Below the pieces are notes generated by a model that saw nothing but the letters and a program-made list of their open reading frames with translations, made no database searches and was not told the DNA's origin. DNA of 64,000 nucleotides from Warburgia ugandensis (taxonomy: Eukaryota > Streptophyta > Magnoliopsida > Canellales > Canellaceae), in contig CP141136.1 in NCBI GenBank assembly GCA_035236585.1, positions 56,375,136-56,439,135 on the forward strand, written 5' to 3'. This document shows positions 48,249 to 60,168 of this stretch, piece by piece (positions within the stretch are counted from its first letter, which is position 1; the number at the start of each line of letters is the position of its first letter). Position numbers and translations under genes: made by a program.

Positions 48249-48755
48249 CTACTGATATATAAGAAGCTCAATCTCATAATCTAAGCATAGGCTATTGAGG
48301 ATGTTGGTTCGTAAGGAACACGGCTGGTGCTTTCTACAAGCATGCTGAAACGTCATCTTTGTATGAAGACATAGCACCATGTTATAGTCAGCGTGATTCT
48401 TTAACTGTTTGATTCCTCGGAATGCAGTATTCTTCATCTGAGTGTCTATAGCCTGCAAAATAGGAGCAAGAGCTATTACTTTGGCTTTCATGAAGTCCAT
48501 CTCATCAAGTTCTTCCCTGGTAGGCTCCTCAACTCCATAAATGCCTCGGAGTACATGGTACTTCCATGGGTCAGCTTTTATCTTCTCACTAAGAACAAGC
48601 AGCGACTCTACTTCATAAGCACCTTCTTGTGCCATTGCATCCCACCAATTCGCAATCTGCAATGATCTTATGAGAGAAGCAGATGAAATAATCAACGCTT
48701 GCCCAGCAGGTGTACGATCGTAAGACAGATGAAACGGGGGAGAATGGAATGATTT
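48249..48755 (-). CDS. Exon-like ORF of an unidentified plant gene
   Basis: The frame is open from a possible acceptor (GGTAG, ending at 48756) for 168 codons. It has strongly protein-like composition, starting SFHSPPFHLSYDRTPAGQA. It continues with NWWDAMAQEGAYEVESL, KIKADPWKYHVLRGIYGVEE and EELDEMDFMKAKVIALAPIL. These suggest a soluble, helical, acidic protein. I do not recognise the family. A TAG lies just before the start and no ATG begins the ORF, so it is most likely an internal or last exon. The low-complexity final 40 residues may be intron read-through. Partner exons were not found. An alternative is a conserved pseudogene fragment. Confidence 0.5.
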   Translation of the reverse strand, partial: KSFHSPPFHLSYDRTPAGQALIISSASLIRSLQIANWWDAMAQEGAYEVESLLVLSEKIKADPWKYHVLRGIYGVEEPTREELDEMDFMKAKVIALAPILQAIDTQMKNTAFRGIKQLKNHADYNMVLCLHTKMTFQHACRKHQPCSLRTNILNSLCLDYEIELLIYQ

Positions 48756-49788
48756 CTACCTAATGCTTTTTAGCCATTCTCGATTGTCTATGATCTTAGA
48801 GGAGTCTCCTACAAAGCTAGTATAGAAATTATCGGGAAACTGTTACCCTCTCTGACTTTGGTTGGCCAAAATATCACCCAGTTTTAACTTAACAGCTTCC
48901 ACCCTCAAGCGTGCCCATTTGATCTTATATTCTCCTCCTCCTACTTGTTGAGAATGCGCAGCTCTAATACACTATAGCAATCCAAATCTATCGTTCAGAT
49001 CTGGGAATCTGAGGCTGAGAAAAACACAAATACACACCAAAAACACAGAGACTTACGCGGTTCTGCCTGATTTAGCTTACGTCCACAGCAGAAAGAGAAA
49101 TAGTCACTAAATGAAGCAGATTACAATGGAGTAGGAGGATCACAACCAGATCCTCACTTGACTCTACTTCTCTCACACTCTTTCTCTCTTCAGATCAACT
49201 GATCTGCTTCTTACACTCATACCAGTAGAGATCGGATCGTCCCCTATATATAGGGTTTGGATGATCTAATTGTCAAGATCTGAGCACAGCAGATCTTGAC
49301 AAATTCATAGATTTTGCTTGCCAATCTTGACTGTCCAGTTTGGTCGGTGCTGATTTCAACTTTTTCGGCACCAACTATTGACATTTTTGATGCAACTGCT
49401 CTTTTCCTATTTGTAGGTGTTTCTGTTCACACGAATTTGTCAAATGTACAGCCGACCTCACATGGATGTAGACCCAATGCTGCTGTATTGCGAATACATA
49501 AACACCAGCAAACATCGGCACAGATATAGGACATTCATGAGAAACATGCCCAACCTCAGCAGTATCAATAAATCTATAGGGAAAGTTAGCTGGCATTCTC
49601 AAGTGGAGTTCCCCTATAGCTATCTTCTCCTCCCCAGACAAGTTATCAGACATAAATTCATCATGTTTATGTCCAGTTGTTTCGGCAGACAAACCGACTT
49701 CTGGATGCAGTGGAATTGATTGGTCAAGACACTCGTTTCAGTGACATGCCTGTAGCCTTGTTCTTGTAATAGTCCAATTTCCCTTTCA
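48756..49788 (-). other. Spacer with a second possible exon fragment (49375-49734)
   Basis: The minus frame at 49375-49692 (open to about 49734) reads ECLDQSIPLHPEVGLSAETT and continues to a GTGAGG donor-like site. Its composition is acidic and protein-like, but there is no recognisable domain and a stop lies just upstream. It might belong to the same gene as 48249-48755, but this cannot be shown. Confidence 0.3.
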
Positions 49789-49806
49789 TATCACATTATA
49801 TTCTTC

Positions 49807-49874
49807 CCTTGTGGTCCGCCCCTTTCCTGGACCCCGCATAGACGGGAGCTTCGTGCACCGGGGCAGCCCTTTTT
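49807..49874 (+). mobile_element. Au-type SINE copy 7, 3' fragment with target-site duplication
   Basis: Only the last 68 bases of the SINE (CTTGTGGTCCGCCCCTTTCC to GGGGCAGCCCTTTTT) are present. They are flanked by 18-base direct repeats at 49789-49806 and 49875-49892 that differ at one base (TATCACATTATATTCTTC against TATCACATAATATTCTTC). Confidence 0.9.
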
Positions 49875-49892
49875 TATCACATAATATTCTTC

Positions 49893-52800
49893 TCTTATTA
49901 CCACTTAAGAGGAAGATGGTTCATCGTCTGGGACATCTCAGATGAGGCATGCCCTGTCAAAGGATCCAAAGGTTGTGTTATCTGGGAATTAACAAGGTCC
50001 AGAATGCCATTGTTAGGTTTATCATCTTTCCTAGACATACCTGTGATTTCTAAAAATTTAATGGACTCTTTTATACTGCCCTTGGAACCTTATGGAAACA
50101 GCTAGAGAGAGAGAGAGAAAGACAAAGTGTTACATGCTCCAGGCTTACCTCTTGTTCTTACTATAACCTGCAATACAAGCAGTGGAGACTCAACTCCAGA
50201 TGTAATGGAACCACGCAAGGCATCTATATTACACTGTTATACAAGTAAACCAAATCATTTAAAGCGATCTAGCTATTAATGAATTGGAACCACTCCTCTC
50301 AGTTTTGTTGATCAAATATTAGGAATACTAGTATGGCGAAATAAACTTAGACCAAAGCGGCGACTGATTTGAGAAAATATTTGGAATTATTTCTCTTAGC
50401 GTTATAACAGCATCTCAGAGTGAATAGTAAATTAACAGCTTATGACAATTATAGAACAGTCAACAGCTCCAGCTACACTGAGTAAACACTGGTGGAATAA
50501 ATTTCAAATGAAAATGCAATGTACTTGACGTGCAGATGTTCAATATGTCAATTTCGCATGCAAGTGGGCACTCGAATAGGTAACCAAGCTCATTCTTCAC
50601 TTGACAATGGGAACTTACAAACAGATTCTACTTTCTGGCATAAAGTAGTGGTCAACGATACCTATGTTTATATGGTACTCAGTGATAGGTGGGCTCATGA
50701 TAAACAGCTATATGAATATAACATCAAACATTTGCTGGTGTGCTTTAATTACTCCTAAATAGATGTCCTCGTGACATATGAATACGATCTACAATTGCTG
50801 TGTCTCTCTGGCTTCTCTACCTTTCTGTTCATTCCTTTCTAACAGCCATGATTTGAGATGTCTTTCAGTTAATACTGTTGGAAATTTCTTCCATTTTAAC
50901 AGTAGATATACTGCAAGACAATGAAGGCTGCCATTAACTTGTTTAGCATCAGTTTTTTGAAAAGCATGGTGCTCTGTTGAGTGGGAGTGCCCATAATAAT
51001 TACAAGATGAGTAAGTTGCACTAGTATTAGTCAAAAGGGCTGTGAAGGAGAATTAAGAGTAACTGAACAGTCCAAGTTGCACCAACTTAGTGTTAGTCAA
51101 GAAGGCTATGAAGGAGAGTTGAGGCATGTAAGAGCACTGAACAGGTCATATTACATGACCATTTGCTGTGGAAGAGTGAAGGATGCAAGGAGGATGAGAA
51201 ATGAAGAAACAAGGTTGAAGGGCTCTGCATTTTGACCTAAAAACCCGACATCATCTTTGTCTCATGATGACTCCTCTAATTACCATCTGTAGGATCATCA
51301 GTTTAAGAAACAACAATTTGAATGCTTATGCTGTTCTTCCTTTATTCTCTCTTAATCTATTCCAATACAGTTTAGTGGAGATTTCTAATAGGTCTTCCAA
51401 GCATATATCCGTAGTCAAAAGGAATATAGACCATGAGTTAGCCCTTCTATTTCTTTTATGGGTGGGTGATAATAGTTTTTGCCAAGCCTAAACCAATTAC
51501 AAAGAAGATTGTTATCTTAAGGCTTATCTTAAGCTGCATAGCCTCCTTCCTCTTCAGGATTCCCAGCCACACCCCACCTCCCCTCCCCCCAACCCATCAT
51601 ACTATGAAATACCACAGCCACTATCTTATCCCACCTAGTACATAAATAGTTAATAAATAAATTAACTCGATGCTTTATGAACAGCAAGAAAAAGAAATGT
51701 AAAATTTGCCCGAGTGTCTACCATCTCGCTAGTGTGAACTTCCAATAAGTCAATTAAAAAAAAATCTTGAAAATCCATCATGGAGTCTACCTAACCTATG
51801 CATAATCAGTAAACGGGCTTAAGAATGAAGAAGATGAATGCCAAATGAGCCCAAACGATGGCTAGTCTCTGCAAGTAACTGCTGCGGTCAACCTAAACTA
51901 CACAAAGCAGAAATGTCTTCTTCTGAATTTTGGTAGAGTTCATATTAACAAGTTCTAACCAAAACCAAAAAAAATTGCCAATTTATGTCAATGTGAGTAA
52001 AGATATCACAAATATTTCAAGCACATGCATGTATGGATGGAGAGAAGGAGATGATCCTATCCACTTGTTTTGTTCATTGTTCTATCCATTTTACAGTTAG
52101 AGTCTAACTTCGGAGCACTTTCCCAATGCACTTTCCTGGCCTACATGAAAAAAATTATGTGTGAAATCATACCATTAAACTTGCACACCATCAACAGCTA
52201 AGCGGCTCTGATCCAATGCCAAATGGGTATTCAATCTGCAGGTTATAGTTCAAACCAGTGCTTCACGTTTTCCTGTGAGGATCCTATATAAGTATTATTG
52301 GATGGAGGATCTAGAAATATCTATTCAAGACAAAATCAGTTTCAATGGGTTAGTTAGTTATTATATGTTGGATTAATGATCAGATCATGCCTACCTAGCA
52401 CATGTGGGTCCTAAAAAAATATACTTCCTCTTCAAAGAAAAGTGTCTTTCTCAAAAGTATTTTTCTTACAATTAAGAGCAGCGTACCCTGAGATCATCTA
52501 ATGATGAAACTTTGAATCATGGGGCATCTAATTGATGGCCAACATTGTGAAAGGTTTGGGTCCTCCATAATCTTGGCTCAAGATAGGGGCAAAACAGGAT
52601 ATGCGGTGTGGGCAAAGACTTCTGGTGATCTAATCCAAACCATTGAGATTCTAGGCTTTCCTAAATGGCCTATGGCTAAGGGGTGTAAAATGCACCTAGA
52701 TAATCTAACATATCTAAAAAGATCTGACTGAATCAAACATGACTTTAATATAACAAGTTAGTTCAATGGACCTTTCACAAGTCTCGTTTGTGAAATTCAA

Positions 52801-53325
52801 TTGATTAATAAATAGACATGATCAAAGAATATGAGCTGCAGAACAAGTCAAAATCTGGTTAAGATTCATCAAATTATGAAAATTTGCTCTTTCCTGTTTA
52901 AGAATGTTTTGCAATTCAATCCAAAATTATTCTTTCATTTCTCACCCATAAGTTTAATATGGTTCCTACTTTTTGAGTTAAGATTGGCAACCTAAATTTG
53001 ATGATATTATTAGTTGAATTTGCAGGTTTTGTTGGTGGTGATGAGCCAATGACTATAGATGACTCCTGAACTTTAATTTAATTTGTTAGTAGTGATGTTG
53101 TATGTGTGTGTGTGGTAAATAATTTGTTTTAATTTTAACTTGGATCTTGGACTCTCTGATGGAAGTTCAAATTTGAATAAATTTGGAGGCAAATATTAAC
53201 ATAGATCCAAGGAATTGTCCAATTAGAATCCCATCAAACTAGGATTTTAGTGGATCATAATATGATCATTTACACCACTAGTCTATGCCCAAAAAGCTCA
53301 TTCTCTAGATGATCATAGCATATTA
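49893..53325. other. Intergenic, no gene recognised
   Basis: A long AT-rich stretch with small chance ORFs. Near 51026-51150 an imperfect duplication of about 67 bases repeats TTAGTCAA, then GGCT, then TGAAGGAGA. A TG repeat lies at about 53100-53114. A 70-residue ORF at 52519-52731 has no recognisable domain. Confidence 0.55.
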
Positions 53326-54599
53326 TGATAATAGTGGAAGCCAAAGAACTTGCCAAAGTGTTGTATAGCCAATATATTAGGTTATTAAGATAATTCTAAC
53401 TAAGCTAGAAGTATTTCTATTTTATATTTGGTCTACTATGATAGTTTACTTCTTTTTATTCTTATTTTGATATATATTAAAAATAATAGTAGTATCGTTT
53501 CAAAGAAAAGTTCCTCTTTTTAGTTTTAGAATAATCTATAGATATATGTAATGATTAGAGGAGAAATATACATTGCCTTTGGCTAAGAGTTTTGTTGTTC
53601 TTGAATTGAATCAAAAGAGGCCAATTTTTCTTGAATTGAACCATTTTCATATAAGATCATATCAACTAGTATCAAAGTAGTCTAATCCATGGTAATTGAT
53701 GAGGAACAAATCATGTTTTTGTACAAAACCATGACTGTTTGAAAGAAGATGGCTGAAGTAGTTTGGAATATGAACACTGCATTGAAAGATCTTACAAAAG
53801 CAATAGTAGGAAGCCTCTCATTGAAAGATTGGATTCCTTTGACAGCATTTTTTGGAATTGGATGACAAAAAATGACCATCATAGATGCTAATCTCAGAGC
53901 TATTAATTAATAAGCTACATGCATACAATCTAGTGTATAAGTATTTCTTAGTCCTAATAGCCAGTCTAAGATAAAGAAATACTCTCATGTTGTGTTTGAT
54001 AGAAATCAATCAACTTTGCTCCAACTATTGATGGGTTTCTATAGATTGAAGCACCCATTGTAATTGGTGATAGTGCAGTACCGCTTTTTCTTTTTCTTTT
54101 TATTAGAAAGGTTGATAAATTTGAGTGTATGCTTTTTAAAATATTGCTAAAAATAATGTCATTCACAAGAGGATATGTTTTGTACAGGTGTTCACGAACG
54201 TCTATGAAGATTCAAACTTTAAGGACAAGGTATACTTTAAGGGGTTACAAATGTTATGATACTAGTGAGACCCACAAAAATTGCTAAAGAAGTAATGCAG
54301 CCAGCTTGTTAGGTTATTGAGATAAGTCTACCTAGGCTAAAAGTATTTCTATTTTCTATTTACTCCACTAGGATAGTTTACTTCCTTCTTTTTATTCTTA
54401 TTTTGAGATATATTAACCATGGCGGTATTTTTCTCTTCAAAGAAAGTTTCTCTATTTAGTTATAGATTTATTTAATTGCTACTTAATGAATGAAGGAGTA
54501 TAGAGATTGCTTTTGGCTAGTAGTTATGGTTGTCTTGACTTAAAACAAAAGGAGGCTGGTGTTCCTCAAGTTGAACCATTTTCATGTAAGATCATACCA
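53326..54599 (+). mobile_element. TRIM-like deleted Copia element with two short LTRs
   Basis: LTRs at 53326-53664 and 54257-54599 (339 and 343 bases) align along their length: TGATAATAGTG/TGATACTAGTG at the start and CATATCA/CATACCA at the end. Immediately after the first LTR, TAGTATCAAAG resembles the initiator-Met primer site TGGTATCAGAG with two changes. The internal region (592 bases) begins with a short gag-like frame (ATGGTAATTGATGAGGAACA) and stops, then a purine-rich segment before the second LTR. There is no RT or integrase, so it depended on another element. Confidence 0.75.
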
Positions 54600-56028
54600 G
54601 AGTATTGCTCTTTAGTATTTCACCTTTAATTAATAGTTTAGTAGCTATGAATCCCTCCCATGAGTTCACAATTTAGCCACTAACACTATGTTGTAAAAGT
54701 TTTCATGTTGAACAGTCCTTGACATAGTCACCCCTATAAGTAGATGGGAAGTAGATTTTGAGGTCGATAAGACACGCACCTATTAGTGTTATAGTTGCTC
54801 CACTAAAGATAAATGTAAGGGAGCGGTGTGTTAGAGTTGCTACATATGTCTTTTGCTTAGTCTAGAGGCACCAAGCTGGACTCAAAAGATTTCAAGGGAG
54901 TGGTCCTGATTACTAGTTAAATCCTTAATAGCACACAAATTCATTCTATCCATAATCGCATACCTCTTGAGGCTTTCTTTATTTGACTAGTGTTTTAAGA
55001 AGAGGGGTCCTTAACCAGGTGTTTTGAACTAACAAGACTCAAAAAATAAACAACGAGAACAAGGGACAATTTTCTTGTGATTTGAACTCCTCTCTAGTTA
55101 TTTACATCTCTTGGATGTATGGAGAAGCCCTTGGAAAAAGACCATTTTGCTTCAAGGTTGAAAAGAAAACATAAGAAGTGGAAGGAGGTTTCTTAGGTGT
55201 ATAGTGGTAAAAGGCCATTGAAACTCTTCTCCTAAAACTATTACAACTTCTAGCAAATTTTTTTTTAGAGGTTTCCCACCCTTTTCTAGTGCTTGATTTT
55301 CAGGTGCTTGTTTCCCTTAGGGTGTCCTCTATTTATAGATGAAGTCCTTGATGATGTATCTTCCTTTGTTAGTGTGAAATACTCTACCACTGAGTTAGCA
55401 GAAGAGCTGCAAGTGAGCAACTACCCCAATGATGGGCTGGGGGCATTTCATTACTATTATTCCCCTTTTGATGTAAGCATGTTGAGCTCATCAATTCTCA
55501 TCATCACCTGGGAACTTTCTTATTCTTGGCATTTAATATTTGTTGCCACCATGTGTAGAGAGAAAGAGGGGCACCTTGCTTTACATTTAATGCAAAGTGT
55601 TCCCTCCTAGCAACTCTTGGGGGTCATATAGTGACATGTGGACAACTCTTAGGATGTACGAGAGAGATACATATCACACTCCAATGCAAAAAAATTGCCA
55701 TTTATCGTCCAAGAAATAAATTAACACATTTTTTCTGCCTAGTGGGACACTTAGTTGGTGGACCCCACTTCATCTTTGCTGGTACCATGTTCCCTTCATG
55801 AACTAGAATTTTGTGTAGCTGTGTAGATTGATTGTGCTTGTAACAAACATTGGACCATCAATTTTTCATCTTTTAGAGGATGAACTTGGGAATGTGCTGA
55901 GATATTTCTCTAATATTTCTTTGAGGAAAATAGTCTAAAGTTTGGCTAAAACAAGGATGTCTACACATGGCTCATCTCAGGTATAAAGTAGAATATGAAT
56001 GTGGATCATAAGAAATGTGGCATACATG
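54600..56028. other. Intergenic, no gene recognised
   Basis: No supported gene. A 105-residue ORF at 55293-55610 has no recognisable domain. Confidence 0.5.
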
Positions 56029-56420
56029 CTCTTAGAAGATAGTCTCTTGAAAACCGAGTCTAGAACCTAACCTCTACATTTTTAGTTATATTTCTAACTT
56101 GAAAAGGCTAGTGCACTGATCTTTTGTTCATTGTCTATTAAAAGTTTGGAGATTCTTGATTTTTGTATTTCTTATTTAAGAAGTAATCCAAAATAATTTT
56201 TATCAACATTTTCATAGATGTTCACTCTCAGAAGATAGTCCCTTAAATTCTAGTCAAGAACCTAACTTCGCGTTTTTTAATTTTATTTCTAGCTTGAGAA
56301 GTCAAGTAAACAGATTTTTTTAGCGCTCCTTTTGTCTATTAAAAATTTGAAAATCCTTGTTTTTTTATTCCTTATTTAGAGGAGATAATCCTTGATAATT
56401 TTGACCAGAATTTTGGTAGA
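56029..56420. repeat. Imperfect 196-bp tandem duplication
   Basis: Positions 56029 onward match 56225 onward: CTCTTAGAAGATAGTC against CTCTCAGAAGATAGTC, AACCTAAC, TTTCTA-CTTGA and TTGTCTATTAAAA blocks recur at the same offsets. The sequence is AT-rich and the copies are diverged. No coding content. Confidence 0.75.
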
Positions 56421-57339
56421 TGTCCGAGGGTCTTTTTAAGACCCTCTTTGATCTTCCATTGAATTAGAGAAGAAAATAACAAAGGACCTTTTGTTAGAAT
56501 TTATTTGGTGGTCCATAACATTTTAATTCAAAAGTCCAACGTAAACTTTTGTGGTAGCTTCTCATGGCAGTTATACTTGATGGAAGGATAACTGCCATTA
56601 ACTACCCATTAAGTTTTAGTTAATGGGGTCCTTGATTCAAGCAAAAATACTCTCTAGTTTTGGCATCATCAAGTGATGCTTAAGATTCGAAAGATTTTCT
56701 TAAAACTTTTTCAAATTCACTGCTATGGCTGGAGGTAAGTTTCCTATTTATTTTGTTTTCGCTTCCGCTAATTAATCTAATTTACTACAAACATTGTAAA
56801 GAACAATTTACACCTTTTAGTAGAAATGGCTAAACTAAAATCAGTAGCAAAATTGAAAAATAAAATAAAATCTTGACAATGCACTAACAACTAAAAAGAC
56901 AAGCTTCCGAAGAAATAAAACAAGATCATCTGCATAAAACAAATAAGTTATAGTTGCCTGATTTCTTTAAAGAAAAGTAAGAGCTAATGATTCCGCAGAG
57001 AATGGTTTGTAAATAAAATGGAAAAAAACATCAACATGCAACAAAAATAAATATGGAAACCTTGTCTAAGACCCCATGATGCTCAAATCAAGGACATCAT
57101 GACTCATTTACCAAATAGAGAAACTAACACAGTGCATATAATAAGGGAAATAATTTGATTAGAAAATTGTAATTTCACAAAGACTTCTTCGAAGAAGGAC
57201 GATATTGACCAAACCACAAGCGTAACCTACATATCTAAGATGTTATACATAAGATGAATGCTTTGTATAGCACAAATTATGAGCTTTTTGTATCTAAGTG
57301 AAAATCCATGTTTAGATTCACAAAGTGTTGTTGAGAAAA
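56421..57339. other. Intergenic, no gene recognised
   Basis: No ORF or repeat that I can support. Confidence 0.5.
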
Positions 57340-57360
57340 CAATTATATGCTTAAACAAAA

Positions 57361-57458
57361 AAAGGAAGCCCTAACCTATGCAGGATTTGAGGAAGGGGCG
57401 GACCACAAGGGTCTATAGTACGCAGCCTTCCCTTGCATTTTTGCAAGAGGCTATTTCG
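57361..57458 (-). mobile_element. Au-type SINE copy 8, 5' truncated, with target-site duplication
   Basis: On the minus strand it carries the CCTCTTGCAAAAATGCAAGG block and the GGTCCGCCCC block. It is flanked by 20-base direct repeats ACAATTATATGCTTAAACAA (57340 on) and ACAATTATATGCTTGAACAA (57459 on). The extreme 3' end is altered. Confidence 0.9.
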
Positions 57459-57589
57459 ACAATTATATGCTTGAACAAAGGAAATAATATTACCTTTGCT
57501 TAAAAAACACACCCACGAGTAGCCTCTAACATGTTGGTGCCTTCACCATCACTATAGAGGCTCCTGTGCCACTTATCTAAGACGCACGG

Positions 57590-59645
57590 TGGATGAATAA
57601 TTTAGATACTATATAATAACTACTTGGATTTAATAGGTATCCAAAAACTAAGTGGTGAACTTAAAAGGAGAGAAAATAACCTCATTCACAAATAAGTTGA
57701 TGGTCGAAGAAAACTGGACCTATGAAACAAAAGTAAACACCATGTGGATTAATATTGCTGAGTCCATTAAAAAAGTGGGCAAAGATGTCATAAGAGTATC
57801 TAAAGGCAAAAGGCAATTAGTAAAGGAAACATGACGGTAGAGTTGAACAGTGCAAAAAGTTATTAAAGAAAAACGGATGTATTTTAAAGCATGGTAGAAA
57901 ACTAGAAATAATGAAAAATATGAACAATATAAGAATGCTAAAAAGGTTGCTGAGAGAATAGTAAGTAAGGCTAAACTTAAAGCATATGATGAGCTCTATA
58001 ATAGATTAGGAACAAGAGAAGGTGAGAAAGATGTGTTTAAACTTGCAAAAGTAAGAGAACAAAATGGTAAGGACTTAGATCATGTTGAGTACATTAGAAG
58101 TAATAATCAAAGGGTATTAGTCAAAGATAATGAGATCAAACAAAGGTGAGAAACATACTTTCAAAAATTCTTAAATGACAATGACTCTGAGAATATAGAG
58201 ATTGAAAATATTATAAATCTAAATAACATTGGATATTATAAATATGAATGTAGGATTAGAATACCTGAAGTGAAAGAGGCCTTAAAAAATATGAAATCCG
58301 GAAAGGCCATGGGCCCGATGGTATACCAATAGAGGTTTTGAAGCATATGAGAGATATTGGGGTAGTTTAGTTGACCAAGTTATTTAATAAAATTATAAAA
58401 TCAAAGAAAATGCTTAATGAGTGAAGGAAAAGTTTTATTGTACTAATTTATAAGAATAAAGGAGACACACAGAGCTGCACTAATTATCGAGGAATCAAAC
58501 TTATGAGCCACACTATGAAACTTTTTGAAAGAGTGATGGAGAAGAGGCTACGACATGAGACAAGTGTATTGGAGAATTAGTTTGGTTTCATGCCTGCGAG
58601 GTCTACTATAAAAGCTACTTTCTTACTAAGACAATTAGTAGAGAAATATAGGGAGAGGAGGAAAGACCTCCACATGGTCTTTATCAACTTAGAAAAAACT
58701 TATAATAGAGTCCCTAGAGAGTTAATATGGAGGGTGTTGTGTGAGAAAGGGGTTTCGTGGGGGTATATAGAGATAATTAAATATATGTACGAGGGAGCAT
58801 TAACAAAGGCTAAGACCACTAGTGGCGAGATCAGTGATTTTTCTGTCACTGTTAGATTGCACCAAGGATCAGCATTGAGCTCATACCTTTTTAAGTTGGT
58901 TATGTATGAGTCAACAAAACATCTGCACAAGGGGATTCCCTGATGTATGCTATTTGCAAATAATATAATCTTACTTGACGAGTCAATGGAGGGTGTAAAC
59001 ACAAAACTAGAGTTATGGAGAGAAGCATTAAAATCTAAAGGATTTAAAATCACCCAAACTAAGGCAGAATATATGGAATGCAATTTTAGCAAGGAGAGGA
59101 GAAGTGGAATACCAATTAAGACTGATAACCAAGAAGTCCTTGTAAAAGACCACTTTTGTGTGATTGGTGGGGTGTCACTCAAACTAAAAGAAAAATTCTA
59201 TAGGATGGCCATAACACCGACCATATTCTATAGATCAGAGTATTGGGCAGTTAAGGAACATCATGCTCGTAGGATGAGCGTTGCAGAAATGAGGATGTTG
59301 AGATGGATGAGTGGTAAGACAAGAAATGATAGAATTAGGAATAAAAATATTGAAGGAAATTTAGGGGTAGCACCAATAAGTAACAAGATGAGGGAGATTA
59401 GACTTGGATGTTTTGGACATGTCCAAAAAAGACCAAAAACAGCATTGGTTAGAAGGAGTGAGGCAATGCAAGTAGAAGGTTCTAAAAGGGCAAGAAAAAG
59501 GCCCAAAACAACGTGGATAGAAGTGGTGACATAAGATTTAAAAACTTTGAAACTAAATGAAGCCATTGTACTTAATAGAAAGGAATGGAGGAATAAGATT
59601 CACGTGGCCGACCCCAAATTGGGATAAGGTTTCGATGATGATGAT
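57590..59645 (+). mobile_element. RTE LINE copy E, 5' truncated
   Basis: Starts inside the region upstream of RT and runs to the RTE 3' end (AAATTGGGATAAGG plus a short GAT tail at about 59636-59646). It has ORFs 57652-57834, 58590-58943 and 58947-59534. The last carries the conserved MLRWMSGKTRNDRIRNKNI and FGHVQKRP blocks and KRARKRPKTTWIEVV. At the RT active site FADD has become FANN. A block of C-terminal sequence is also missing near 59155. Confidence 0.88.
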
Positions 59646-59955
59646 ATATAAGTGGCAACAGAAGTCCTAGCTCAATTGATTATAGACAACATGGCTTCTC
59701 CCTCATATACACTTGGTCGCGTATTTGAATTGCCACTTTTTCCTTTGAGCAGGGATTAGAGGTAAGAGTGTGAATTAGTGAGTGCGTGCGTGAGTGATTT
59801 GTATTGTTATTCCTTGCGGGAAAAAAGGGGATATAAAACCCACCCAACTATAAATCTGGCTAGCCCCACCTAAAACTCCGGTTCAAACGAAGGCTAAATG
59901 AAAACTGAAAAACATCTTTACGTGGGCGAGCAAATCAACATCTTACAGGATTTCC
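59646..59955. other. Spacer between LINE E and SINE 9
   Basis: No gene seen. Confidence 0.45.
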
Positions 59956-59970
59956 CTATTATGGCCTATA

Positions 59971-60153
59971 CCCTATATGACAGCTCCGGTGCACAAAGCT
60001 CCTGCATATGCAGGGTTTGGGAAAGGAGTGGACCACAAGGGTCAATAGTACGCAACTGTACCTTGCATTTTGCAAGAGGATGTTTCCATGCCTTAACCGG
60101 TAACCTCAAGGTCACACGATGACAACTCTACCGTTGCGCCAAGGCTCCTGTTG
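59971..60153 (-). mobile_element. Au-type SINE copy 9, full length, with target-site duplication
   Basis: On the minus strand it runs from GGAGCCTTGGCGCAACGG through a B-box region (CGGTTAAGGC), CCTCTTGCAAAATGCAAGG and GGTCCACTCC to CACCGGAGCTG. Direct repeats CTATTATGGCCTATA (59956-59970) and TTATTATAGCCTACA (60154-60168) flank it. Confidence 0.9.
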
Positions 60154-60168
60154 TTATTATAGCCTACA

